From the NCBI GenBank assembly GCA_963662175.1, contig OY759214.1, forward strand, positions 103,440,115 to 103,504,114: a stretch of 64,000 nt of DNA, given 5' to 3'. Every line of letters begins with the position of its first letter. Within the stretch, counting starts at the first letter, position 1. This DNA comes from Aradus depressus (taxonomy: Eukaryota > Arthropoda > Insecta > Hemiptera > Aradidae). This document shows positions 10,725 through 21,890 of the stretch, in pieces. The notes below the pieces were generated by a model. That model searched no databases and was not told where the DNA came from. It saw nothing but the letters and a program-made list of their open reading frames with translations. A program made the translations under genes and the position numbers.

Positions 10725-10832
10725 TAACATCATGTATATACTGCCGAATAATTGCCCAGGATACGCATGAGAGATATTAGGAATGAAAATCAAAGTTCCA
10801 CGGGCAACGCCGGGTAATAGTGCTAGTTCATA
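10725..10832 (-). repeat. Fragment of a dispersed repeat (same family as 49093-49772)
   Basis: Read on the minus strand this matches the first 110 bp of the repeat at 49093: both share the cccggcgttg core beside ctag, then the aactttgatttt-like stretch, and end near catgatgtt. It is an inverted fragment of the same family. Confidence 0.55.
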
Positions 10833-10994
10833 AAACTAGCAGGTTCTCGGATATGTGTGTTTCACCTCTTTGCACCCTGAATCAGAGGAAATTACTGGGC
10901 CGTGTATTAGGACTCTACAAAGGTGGCATTTGTAACTAAGTGCGGCCCTTGAGGTCCACATGGCAAACTTCCCAACATCATTAATAATAATATC
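10833..10994. other. Unassigned spacer
   Basis: No gene or repeat recognised. It ends at the target-site duplication of the LINE fragment. Confidence 0.3.
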
Positions 10995-11443
10995 AAAAAA
11001 GTAGGCACTTTAGGCACGCTTCTTCGGAGAAAGGATCATTTTTTAAGAAAATTAATCCACAAGCTCAGCTCAAACCATGGTTCCATGGAGAAAATCTGAC
11101 GAAGGACTTTTGTAGGTCAATTTGCCGACTGAGAGCTAACCACGGTATTTGTGGATGGTATCTTCACAGAATAGGTCTGACCGAAACCTCCAAGTGTAGG
11201 CATTGTGACGAGGTCGAGACTCTGGAGCACATTATTATGAGTTGCAACAAGTACCAAATAGAACGATTAACAATGTTATCCACTGCAGAGAAATTGGTAA
11301 CACAGCCTTTTTGCTACACCACATTATTGACATCAAACAATACTGAGATATATGGTAGTATTGTGCAGTTTTTAGGGTCGGTGAATGCAAGAGTCTAAAT
11401 TTAATACTACATAGACTGGCTATGGTGAAAAGCTAAGGCCAAG

Positions 11444-11477
<34 letters not shown>

Positions 11478-11486
11478 GGCACTTTA
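10995..11486 (+). mobile_element. 5'-truncated LINE insertion with target-site duplication
   Basis: A direct repeat of about 16-18 bp (aaaaaagtaggcacttta) occurs at 10995-11012 and again at the end of the poly-A tract, up to 11486. Between them is a short ORF2 3' end, a 3' UTR and about 32 A residues. This is the standard signature of target-primed reverse transcription by a non-LTR retrotransposon. The long, pure A-tail suggests a recent insertion. Confidence 0.88.
11015..11398 (+). pseudogene. LINE ORF2 C-terminal fragment with CCHC motif
   Basis: About 127 codons are open from the truncation point to TAA at 11396. The translation includes the zinc-knuckle-like CRHCDEVETLEHIIMSC, preceded by a short Arg/His-rich segment (RLRANHGICGWYLHRIGL). 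A CCHC motif in this position follows the reverse transcriptase or RNase H domain in several insect LINE clades (I, R1 and Jockey groups). The reverse transcriptase itself is missing, so this is a dead 5'-truncated copy. I cannot assign the clade from this fragment. Confidence 0.75.
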
Positions 11487-12060
11487 TTCAGTACGGAATT
11501 ATTTATTTATTTAATTGAATTTAATCTATACACAGATTTTCAATTGATATGCAAATGCACATAGGTCACATAGACTATTTTTTCAATTTGGTGTTTAAGA
11601 ATACCACATGTTAAATTTCATTAAAATCCGATTATCCGTTAATGTGTAGCCCAATTTTTATGCTTACCCCCTCCCCCCATAGCCCATGTTAGGAATTTGG
11701 AGACACCACACACCCTATTTTTCAATTGGGCTTTCAAGAATACTACATGTGGAATTTCATCACGATCCAACCATCCTTTTATGAGCTAGCCCGATATTTA
11801 TGCATAGGGCCCCATCCCCACAACCCCTCCTCCCCTTAAGAATTTTGAGGCCTCACACACCCTTTTTTTCAATTTTCTATTAAGAATACTATATGTAAAA
11901 TTTCATGACAATCCGACCATCTGTTGATGAGCTAGAACAATTTTTATGCTAAGCCTCTCTCATAATCCCCCTCCCGTTCAAAATTTTCATTCAGCCTATT
12001 TTTCAATATGGCTCTAAAGGATGCTACTTTGCCACCAGAGCAAATTAGATCGGATAAATC
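11487..12060 (+). repeat. Degenerate tandem repeat of a dispersed element (units of about 140 bp)
   Basis: Four loosely repeated blocks begin near 11580, 11724, 11868 and 12000. Each has a ttcaatt..ggc..aagaatact..atgt..aatttcat pattern, followed by aatccgacc and a pyrimidine-rich C-run. The same blocks appear three times at 49370-49700. It is non-coding, and I see no terminal repeats. Confidence 0.6.
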
Positions 12061-12438
12061 TTTTTCAAGAATTTCTAAAATCCACTTATTTAGCAGTCTT
12101 TTTGTTCAAACAAAAAAACGGGTGGACCGAATTTGATAAAATTTGTTTCAGATTATATTTACGTTGATACGCTTCGACGGGCACCAAAGCGGAGTCGATA
12201 TCATTTTTCATTCGCGAAATATTGTGCAGGAAAAATTGACCACGCACATACATACGTACGTACATACGCACACATACTTCTTTCCAAAAATAGTGTAAAA
12301 ATACAGTAATGACATTTCTTTATTGAAACATAAAAATTTTGATTTCTATTTTCGGACCCATTACAATAACTTCTCTATACTCGTATGCTGGGAAGTTAAT
12401 AAGACTTAATAATTAAATGAATTTGAATGAATTAAAAC
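12061..12438. other. Unassigned AT-rich sequence
   Basis: No gene recognised. A short catacatacgtacgtacatac microsatellite lies near 12246-12270. The minus-strand ORF at 12086-12271 overlaps this microsatellite and is not credible. Confidence 0.35.
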
Positions 12439-12628
12439 TTGTTTATTTATGATATTGTCTAATTTCACTAACTATATATACATGGGAGTACTTTCGGTAT
12501 TTCTACCATCCTCAGCCGAAAGTATAACAGATAAGAGTAACATATCTCTCATACTTTTGGCTGAGGATACCCAAAGTACTGCCATGTATATATACTCGGT
12601 GAAATTAGACAATACCACTAATAAACAA
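12439..12628. repeat. Snap-back element of 190 bp
   Basis: The two halves are inverted copies of each other: about 90 bp per arm, from ttgtttat to its complement ataaacaa, with a loop near 12530-12550. Arms share attgtctaatttcac, tatatatacatgg and cctcagcc. It resembles a foldback or MITE-like element. It abuts the larger palindrome that begins at about 12625. Confidence 0.7.
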
Positions 12629-14027
12629 TTTATCAATTTAGTAAAAGGCAATCAGGTATAATTTCAATATATAATTTATTTCATTTTTTTCTCAAGACGT
12701 TTCGACATATATTGTCATTTTCAATTCTAAAAAACATTTTTCATTTAATAATAACAACATTTCAATTGATTAACAAATTATTTTTTACATCAATATTACA
12801 TAAAAAAGACAGATAAGGACTCACCAACAACATAGATCAATCCCAATTTATTATTTCATTCCTATATTATACAAGGAATATCGTCATTTTTATAAATTAT
12901 TTCCCATTATTTAAATAAAAACCTTGCATATTTCTAACCAAACAATATTATAAGTTTTCAATACTTATAATAGGTTTTAAAATATGCGTAGGTATATTAC
13001 CAATCTTTTGACAATACTTAATATAAAATAATTTTCCTTTTGTTTTTATTAATTTGTCATGTAAACTAAGTAATTTATCTGTATTTATTTGGCTAATCCC
13101 TACCTGTCCTTCCATGGAAGAAGAATAAAAAATAAGCCAACCTTAATGAGGATTATTATGAAGAAACGAAGAATTTCTTAAGGAGACAGGTAGGGAGTAG
13201 CCAAACAAATACAGATAAATTACTTAGTTTACATGACAAATTAATAAAAACAAAAGGAAAATTATTTTATAATAAGTATTGTCAAAAGATATGTAATATA
13301 CCTATGCATATTTTAAAACCTATTTTAAGTATTGAAAACTTATAATATTGTTTGGTTAGAAAGATGCAAGGTTTTTATTTAAATAGAGGGCGCTGGTAGC
13401 TCAGTGGTAAGCGTGCTTGACTTCTGAGCTCAAGGTCGTGGGTTCGTAGCCCGACCGAGGCCCTTAGTTTATTTTATCTGAGAGGTAACATAAACTTAAG
13501 CACGCCGTCCTTCGGATGGGACGTTAAGCGATGGTCCCGAGCCTGTACGATGTCAGGTACTTGTTAAAGACCCCTACCCTAGATGAATAAAAATTTAGGG
13601 TAGGCAAAATTTAGGACTCCCACAGTAGAGTCGGGCTCATGTCCACCAGAGTGACGAAAGAGCGCTCTGGTAGTAGGCGATATGACCTCGTAGTTAAAGC
13701 CCGGACATGAGTCATAAAACCTAACCCTTTTATTTAAATAATGTGAAATAATTTATAAAAATGACGATATTCCTTGTATAATATAGGAATGAAATAATAA
13801 ACGGGGATTGATCTGTGTTGTTGTTGAGTCCTTATCTGTCTTTTTTATGTAATATTGATGTAAAAAATTATTTGTTAATCAATTTAAATATTGTTATTAT
13901 TAAATAAAAAATGTTTTCTAGAATTGAAAATGACAATATACATAAGACGAAACGTCTTGAGAAAAAAATGAAATAAATTATATATTGAAATTATACATGA
14001 TTGCCTTTTACTAAATTGATAAATTAT
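12625..14027. repeat. Large palindrome, right arm carrying a SINE
   Basis: The left arm (12625-13111) and right arm (13184-13372 plus 13741-14027) are inverted copies about 480 bp long around a spacer of about 70 bp. The right arm alone contains a SINE. Near the outer ends both arms carry a block like tgtcgaaacgtcttgag, preceded by a short self-complementary stretch. This looks like a degraded version of the hammerhead stem II/GAAA region of Penelope-like elements. I infer head-to-head copies of a terminal repeat, but the family assignment is uncertain. Confidence 0.7.
13386..13727 (+). mobile_element. tRNA-derived SINE, copy 1
   Basis: This 342-bp element is flanked by a perfect 13-bp target-site duplication (ttttatttaaata at 13373-13385 and 13728-13740). 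The head is tRNA-like, with an A-box-like tagctcagtgg and a B-box-like gggttcgtagcc, the internal RNA polymerase III promoter. The body contains gccgtccttcggatgggac and atgtcaggtact, followed by short hairpins. The left arm of the surrounding palindrome has the uninterrupted target, an internal empty-site control. It has no coding capacity and would depend on a LINE for movement. Confidence 0.92.
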
Positions 14028-14720
14028 AAGAAGAAAGGTATTTAAATTCAAATTGAATTATGAACAAATAAACAAATTTTATTTCATTCAAGTTCCTTTC
14101 AATTATTTCACAATATCTCTGCAATAATGTCAGTTTTCATTAATAATTATTGATGAAAACTGATTATTTAGCAGTCATTTATTTACTTCAATTATAATTA
14201 AAGTAAATAAATGACAGTGAAGAAAGTAAAGTACAAGAAGAAGTCATAAAACATAATAAAGAAAACAAAATAATATAATAAATCATAAATAAAAAAACTA
14301 TTCAGCTGGGAGACCCCCCGCAACACCCCCGAATGATACTATCCTTATTCCTAAATGGAGAGGTCACAGGGGTGCGAGTGGTCAGCTATACCAGGGATGG
14401 CAAAAACAAAATTATAATTTTTCTTTTGCGAACTGATGAAAGTTGTAATTGATCAGAAATATATTGTCAATTACCCAAAAAAAAATTGTACTTGAGAAAA
14501 GTAAATTATCAATTACCCAAAATATTTGTGATTGACGAAAAGTAAATTATCAATTACTGAAATATTTGCTCTCGAGGAAATGCGTCCGACATCACGCATC
14601 TCAAGGACGGCGTCTTTATAACTAATAACTTTCCGGCAAAGGTTGAAGCATTCAAATGGAAACTCAGATAAAACAAACGACAATTTGTTTCAGTAATTTT
14701 AAAGATGAGAATAATAATCC
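14028..14720. other. AT-rich spacer with two perfect hairpins
   Basis: Two adjacent inverted repeats occur: cagttttcat...atgaaaactg at about 14130-14162, and tcatttatttactt...aagtaaataaatga at about 14176-14216. Near 14490-14570 an approximately 40-bp motif (aaaagtaaattatcaattac) is present twice. No gene is seen. Confidence 0.55.
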
Positions 14721-17599
14721 CTGGAAGTAGTCGGAGGTGTGTAGAGGTAGGCTAATGTGGGAGAGGGCTCGACGGACAATTTGCCTGGAATAAGTCGGTT
14801 TGTGTGGAGGTAGGCTAATGTGGGAGAGGGCTCGACGGACAATTAGCCTGGAATAAGTCGGTTTGTGTGGAGGTATCCTAATGTGGGATAGGGCTCGACG
14901 GACAATTAGCCTGGAATAATTCGGTTTGTGTGGAGGTAGGCTAATGTGGGAGAAGGCTCGACGGACAATTAGCCTGGTATATGTCGGTTTGTGTGGAGGT
15001 ACGCTAATGTGGGAGAGGGCTCGACGGACAATTAGCCTGGTATATGTCGGTTTGTGTGGAGGTACGCTAATGTGGGAGAGGGCTCGACGGAATATTAGCC
15101 TGGAATAAGTCGGTTTGTGTGGAGGAAGGCTAATGTGGGAGAGGGCTCGACGGACAATTAGCCTGGAATGAGTCGGTTTGTGTGGAAGTAGGCTGATGTG
15201 GGAGAGGGCTCGACGGACAATTAGTCTGGAAGTAGTCGGTGTGTGGAGGTAGGCTAATGTGGGAGAGGGCTCGACGGACAATTAGCCTGGAATAAGTCGG
15301 TTTGTGTGGAGGTAGGCTAATGTGGGAGAGGGCTCGACGGACAATTAGCCTGGAATGAGTCGGTTTGTGTGGAAGTAGGCTGATGTGGGAGAGGGCTCGA
15401 CGGACAATTAGCCTGGAATAAGTCGGTTTGTGTGGAAGTAGGCTAATGTGGGAGAGGGCTCGACGGACAATTAGCCTGGAATAAGTCGGTTTGTGTGGAG
15501 GTAGGCTAATGTGGGAGAGGGCTCGACGGACAATTAGCCTGGTATATGTCGGTTTGTGTGGAGGTACGCTAATGTGGGAGAGGGCTCGACGGAATATTAG
15601 CCTGGAATAAGTCGGTTTGTGTGGAGGTAGGCTTATGTGGGATAGGGCTCGACGGACAAATAGCCTGGAATAAGTCGGTTTGTGTGGAGGTAGGCTAATG
15701 TGGGAGCGGGCTCGACGGACAAGTAGCCTGGAAGTAGTCGGTTTATGTGGAGGTAGGCTAATGTGGGAGAGGGCTCGACGGACAATTATCCTGGAGGTAG
15801 TCGGAGGTGTGTAGAGGTAGGTTAATGTAGGATAGGGCTCGACGGACAATTAGCCTGGAACAAGTCGGTTTGTGTGGAGGTAGGCTAATGTGGGAGCGGG
15901 CTCGACGGACAAGTAGCCTGGAATAAGTCGGTTTATGTGGAGGTAGGCGAATGTGGGAGAGGGCTCGACGGACAATTAGCCTGGAATAAGTCGGTTTGTG
16001 TGGAGGTAGGCTAATGTGGGATAGGGCTCGACGGACAATTAACCTGGAATAAGTCGGTTTGTGTGGAGGTAGGCTAATGTGGGAGAGGGCTCGAAGGACA
16101 ATTAGCCTGGAATAAGTCGGTTTGTGTGGAGGAAGGCTAATGTGGGAGAGGGCTCGACGGACAATTAACCTGGAATAAGTCGGTTTGTGTGGAGGTAGGC
16201 TAATGTGGGAGAGGGCTCGACGGACAATTAGCCTGGAATAAGTCGGTTTGTGTGGAGGAAGGCTAATGTGGGAGAGGGCTCGACGGACAATTAGCCTGGA
16301 ATGAGTCGGTTTGTGTGGAAGTAGGCTAATGTGAGAGAGGGCTCGACGGACAATTAGCCTGGAATAAGTCGGTTTGTGTGGAGGTAGGCCAATGTGGGAG
16401 AGGGCTCGACGGACAATTAGCCTGGTATATGTCGGTTTGTGTGGAGGTACGCTAATGTGGGAGAGGGCTCGACGGAATATTAGCCTGGAATAAGTCTGTT
16501 TGTGTGGAGGTAGGCTAATGTGGGAGAGGGCTCGATGGACAATTAGCCTGGAATAAGTCGGTTTTTGTGGAGGTAGGCTAATGTGGGAGAGGGCTCGACG
16601 GACAATTAGCCTGGAATAAGTCGGTTTGTGTGGAGGTAGGCTAATGTGGGAGAGGGCTCGACGGACAATTAGCCTGGTATATGTCGGTTTGTTTGGAGGT
16701 AGGCTAATGTGGGAGAGGGCTCGACGGACAATTAGCCTGGAATAAGTCGGTTTGTGTGGAGGTAGGCTAATGTGGGAGACGGCTCGACGGACAATTATCC
16801 TGGAGGTAGTCGGAGGTGTGTAGAGGTAGGTTAATGTAGGATAGGGCTCGACGGACAATTAGCCTGGAATAAGTCGGTTTGTGTGGAGGTAGGCTAATGT
16901 GGGAGAGGGCTCGACGGACAAGTAGCCTGGAATAAGTCGGTTTATGTGGAGGTAGGCGAATGTGGGAGAGGGCTCGACGGACAATTAGCCTGGAATAAGT
17001 CGGTTTGTGTGGAGGTAGGCTAATGTGGGAGAGGGCTCGACGGACAATTAACCTGGAATAAGTCGGTTTGTGTGGAGGTAGGCTAATGTGGGAGAGGGCT
17101 CGACGGACAATTAGCCTGGAATAAGTCGGTTTGTGTGGAGGTAGGCTAATGTGGGAGAGGGCTGGACGGACAATTAGCCTGGAATAAGTCGGTTTGTGTG
17201 GAGGTAGGCTAATGTGGGATAGGGCTCGACGGACAATTAGCCTGGAATAAGTCGGTTTGTGTGGAGGTAGACTAATGTGGGAGAGTGCTCGACGGAAAAT
17301 TAGTCTGGTAGTAGTCGGTGTGTGGAGGTTGGCTAATGTGGGAGAGGGCTCGACGGACAATTAGCCTGGAATAAGTCGGTTTGTGTGGAGGTAGGCTAAT
17401 GTGGGAGAGGGCTCGACGGACAATTAGCCTGGTATATGTCGGTTTGTGTGGAGGTACGCTAATGTGGGAGAGGGCTCGACGGAATATTAGCTTGGAATAA
17501 GTCGGTTTGTGTGGAGGTAGGCTAATGTGGGAGAGGGCTCGACGGACAAGTAGCCTGGAATAAGTCGGTTTGTGTGGAGGTAGGCTAATGTGGGAGAGG

Positions 17600-20500
17600 G
17601 CTCGACGGACAATTAACCTGGAATAAGTCGGTTTGTGTGGAGGTAGGCTAATGTGGGAGAGGGCTCGACGGACAATTAGCCTGGTATATGTCGGTTTGTG
17701 TGGAGGTACGCTAATGTGGGAGAGGACTCGACGGAATATTAGCCTGGAATAAGTCGGTTTGTGTGGAGGTAGGCTAATGTGGGATAGGGCTCGACGGACA
17801 ATTAGCCTGGATTAAGTCGGTTTGTGTGGAGGTAGGCTAATGTGGGAGAGTGCTCGACGGAAAATTAGCCTGGAATAATTCGGTTTGTGTGGAGGTAGAC
17901 TAATGTGGGAGAGGGCTCGACGGACAATTATCCTGGAGGTAGTCGGAGGTGTGTAGAGGTAGGTTAATGTAGGATAGGGCTCGACGGACAATTAGCCTGG
18001 AATAAGTCGGTTTGTGTGGAGGTAGGCTAATGTGGGAGAGGGCTCGACGGACAATTAGCCTGGAATAAGTCGGTTTGTGTGGAGGTAGGCTAATGTGGGA
18101 GAGGGCTCGACGGACAATTAGCCTGGTATATGTCGGTTTGTGTGGAGGTACGCTAATGTGGGAGAGGGCTCGACGGAATATTAGCCTGGAATAAGTCGGT
18201 TTGTGTGGAGGTAGGCTAATGTGGGATAGGGCTCGACGGACAATTAGCCTGGAATAAGTCGGTTTGTGTGGAGGTAGACTAATGTGGGAGAGTGCTCGAC
18301 GGAAAATTAGTCTGGTAGTAGTCGGTGTGTGGAGGTTGGCTAATGTGGGAGAGGGCTCGACGGACAATTAGCCTGGAATAAGTCGGTTTGTGTGGAGGTA
18401 GGCTAATGTGGGATAGGGCTCGACGGACAATTAGCCTGGAATAAGTCGGTTTATGTGGAGGTAGGCGAATGTGGGAGAGGGCTCGACGGACAATTAGCCT
18501 GGAATAAGTCGGTTTGTGTGGAGGTAGGCTAATGTGGGAGAGGGCTCGACGGACAATTAGCCTGGAATAAGTCGGTTTGTGTGGAGCTAGGCTAATGTGG
18601 GAGAGGGCTCGACGGACAATTAGCCTGGAATACGTCGGTTTGTGTGGAGGTAGGCTAATGTGAGAGAGGGCTCGACGGACAATTAGCCTGGTATGTGTCG
18701 GTTTGTGTGGAGGTACGCTAATGTGGGAGAGGGCTCGACGGAATATTAGCTTGGAATAAGTCGGTTTGTGTGGAGGTAGGCTAATGTGGGATAGGGCTCG
18801 ACGGACAATTAGCCTGGATTAAGTCGGTCTGTGTGGAGGTAGGCTAATGTGGGAGAGTGCTCGACGGAAAATTAGCCTGGAATAATTCGGTTTGTGTGGA
18901 GGTAGGCTAATGTGGGAGAGGGCTCGACGGACAATTATCCTGGAGGTAGTCGGAGGTGTGTAGAGGTAGGTTAATGTAGGATAGGGCTCGACGGACAATT
19001 AGCCTGGAATAAGTCGGTTTGTGTGGAGGTAGGCTAATGTGGGAGAGGGCTCGACGGACAAGTAGCCTGGAATAAGTCGGTTTATGTGGAGGTAGGCGAA
19101 TGTGGGAGAGGGCTCGACGGACAATTAGCCTGGAATAAGTCGGTTTGTGTGGAGGTAGGCTAATGTGGGAGAGGGCTCGACGGACAATTAGCCTGGTATA
19201 TGTCGGTTTGTTTGGAGATAGGCTAATGTGGGAGAGGGCTCGACGGACAATTAGCCTGGAATAAGTCGGTTTGTGTGGAGGTACGCTAATGTGGGAGAGG
19301 GCTCGACGGAATATTAGCCTGGAATAAGTCGGTTTGTGTGGAGGTAGGCTAATGTGGGATAGGGCTCGACGGACAATTAGCCTGGATTAAGTCGGTTTGT
19401 GTGGAGGTAGGCTAATGTGGGAGAGTGCTCGACGGAAAATTAGCCTGGAATAATTCGGTTTGTGTGGAGGTAGACTAATGTGGGAGAGGGCTCGACGGAC
19501 AATTAGCCTGGAATAAGTCGGTTTGTGTGGAGGTAGGCTAATGTGGGAGAGGGCTCGACGGACAATTAGCCTGGAATAAGTCGGTTTGTGTAGAGGTAGG
19601 CTAATGTGGGAGAGGGCTCGACGGACAATTAGCCTGGTATATGTCGGTTTGTATGGAGGTACGCTAATGTGGGAGAGGGCTCGACGGAATATTAGCTTGG
19701 AATAAGTCGGTTTGTGTGGAGGTAGGCTAATGTGGGAGAGGGCTCGACGGACAATTAACCTGGAATAAGTCGGTTTGTGTGGAGGTAGGCTAATGTGGGA
19801 GAGGGCTCGACGGACAATTAGCCTGGTATATGTCGGTTTGTGTGGAGGTACGCTAATGTGGGAGAGGGCTCGACGGAATATTAGCCTGGAATAAGTCGGT
19901 TTGTGTGGAGGTAGGCTAATGTGGGATAGGGCTCGACGGACAATTAGCCTGGATTAAGTCGGTTTGTGTGGAGGTAGGCTAATGTGGGAGAGTGCTCGAC
20001 GGAAAATTAGCCTGGAATAATTCGGTTTGTGTGGAGGTAGACTAATGTGGGAGAGGGCTCGACGGACAATTATCCTGGAGGTAGTCGGAGGTGTGTAGAG
20101 GTAGGTTAATGTAGGATAGGGCTCGACGGACAATTAGCCTGGAATAAGTCGGTTTGTGTGGAGGTAGGCTAATGTGGGAGAGGGCTCGACGGACAATTAG
20201 CCTGGAATAAGTCGGTTTGTGTGGAGGTAGGCTAATGTGGGAGAGGGCTCGACGGACAATTAGCCTGGTATATGTCGGTTTGTGTGGAGGTACGCTAATG
20301 TGGGAGAGGGCTCGACGGAATATTAGCCTGGAATAAGTCGGTTTGTGTGGAGGTAGGCTAATGTGGGATAGGGCTCGACGGACAATTAGCCTGGAATAAG
20401 TCGGTTTGTGTGGAGGTAGACTAATGTGGGAGAGTGCTCGACGGAAAATTAGTCTGGTAGTAGTCGGTGTGTGGAGGTTGGCTAATGTGGGAGAGGGCTC

Positions 20501-21890
20501 GACGGACAATTAGCCTGGAATAAGTCGGTTTGTGTGGAGGTAGGCTAATGTGGGATAGGGCTCGACGGACAATTGGCCTGGAATAAGTCGGTTTATGTGG
20601 AGGTAGGCGAATGTGGGAGAGGGCTCGACGGACAATTAGCCTGGAATAAGTCGGTTTGTGTGGAGGTAGGCTAATGTGGGAGAGGGCTGGACGGACAATT
20701 AGCCTGGAATAAGTCGGTTTGTGTGGAGCTAGGCTAATGTGGGAGAGGGCTCGACGGACAATTAGCCTGGAATACGTCGGTTTGTGTGGAGGTAGGCTAA
20801 TGTGAGAGAGGGCTCGACGGACAATTAGCCTGGTATATGTCGGTTTGTGTGGAGGTACGCTAATGTGGGAGAGGGCTCGACGGAATATTAGCTTGGAATA
20901 AGTCGGTTTGTGTGGAGGTAGGCTAATGTGGGATAGGGCTCGACGGACAATTAGCCTGGATTAAGTCGGTTTGTGTGGAGGTAGGCTAATGTGGGAGAGT
21001 GCTCGACGGAAAATTAGCCTGGAATAATTCGGTTTGTGTGGAGGTAGGGTAATGTGGGAGAGGGCTCGACGGACAATTATCCTGGAGGTAGTCGGAGGTG
21101 TGTAGAGGTAGGTTAATGTAGGATAGGGCTCGACGGACAATTAGCCTGGAATAAGTCGGTTTGTGTGGAGGTAGGCTAATGTGGGAGAGGGCTCGACGGA
21201 CAAGTAGCCTGGAATAAGTCGGTTTATGTGGAGGTAGGCGAATGTGGGAGAGGGCTCGACGGACAATTAGCCTGGAATAAGTCGGTTTGTGTGGAGGTAG
21301 GCTAATGTGGGAGAGGGCTCGACGGACAATTAGCCTGGTATATGTCGGTTTGTTTGGAGATAGGCTAATGTGGGAGAGGGCTCGACGGACAATTAGCCTG
21401 GAATAAGTCGGTTTGTGTGGAGGTAGGCTAATGTGGGAGAGGGCTCGACGGACAATTAGCCTGGAATAAGTCGGTTTGTGTGGAGGTAGGCTAATGTGGG
21501 AGAGGGCTCGACGGACAATTAGCCTGGAATAAGTCGGTTTATGTGGAGGTAGGCGAATGTGGGAAAGAGCTCGACGGACAATTAGCCTGGAATAAGTCGG
21601 TTTGTGTGGAGGTAGGCTAATGTGGGAGAGGGCTCGACGGACAATTAGCCTGGAATAAGTCGGTTTGTGTGGAGGTAGGCTAATGTGGGAGAGGGCTCGA
21701 CGGACAATTAGCCTGGAATAAGTCGGTTTGTGTAGAGGTAGGCTAATGTGGGAGAGGGCTCGACGGACAATTAGCCTGGTATATGTCGGTTTGTATGGAG
21801 GTACGCTAATGTGGGAGAGGGCCCGACGGAATATTAGCCTGGAATAAGTCGGTTTGTGTGGAGGTAGGCTAATGTGGGATAGGGCTCGAC
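17600..21890. repeat. Higher-order repeat: two copies of a 2142-bp (34-unit) block
   Basis: Variant landmarks recur exactly 2142 bp apart: the block 17900-18367 against 20042-20509, the gaggtagtcggaggtgtg marker at 18940 and 21082, and a tttggagataggc variant at 19192 and 21334. 2142 = 34 x 63. The copies are near-identical with scattered differences; outer limits are approximate. Confidence 0.85.

Noticed and set aside
13386..13470. Functional tRNA gene
   Set aside because: The tRNA-like part is the head of a SINE with a target-site duplication and a fused body. I could not fold a clean cloverleaf with a paired anticodon arm.
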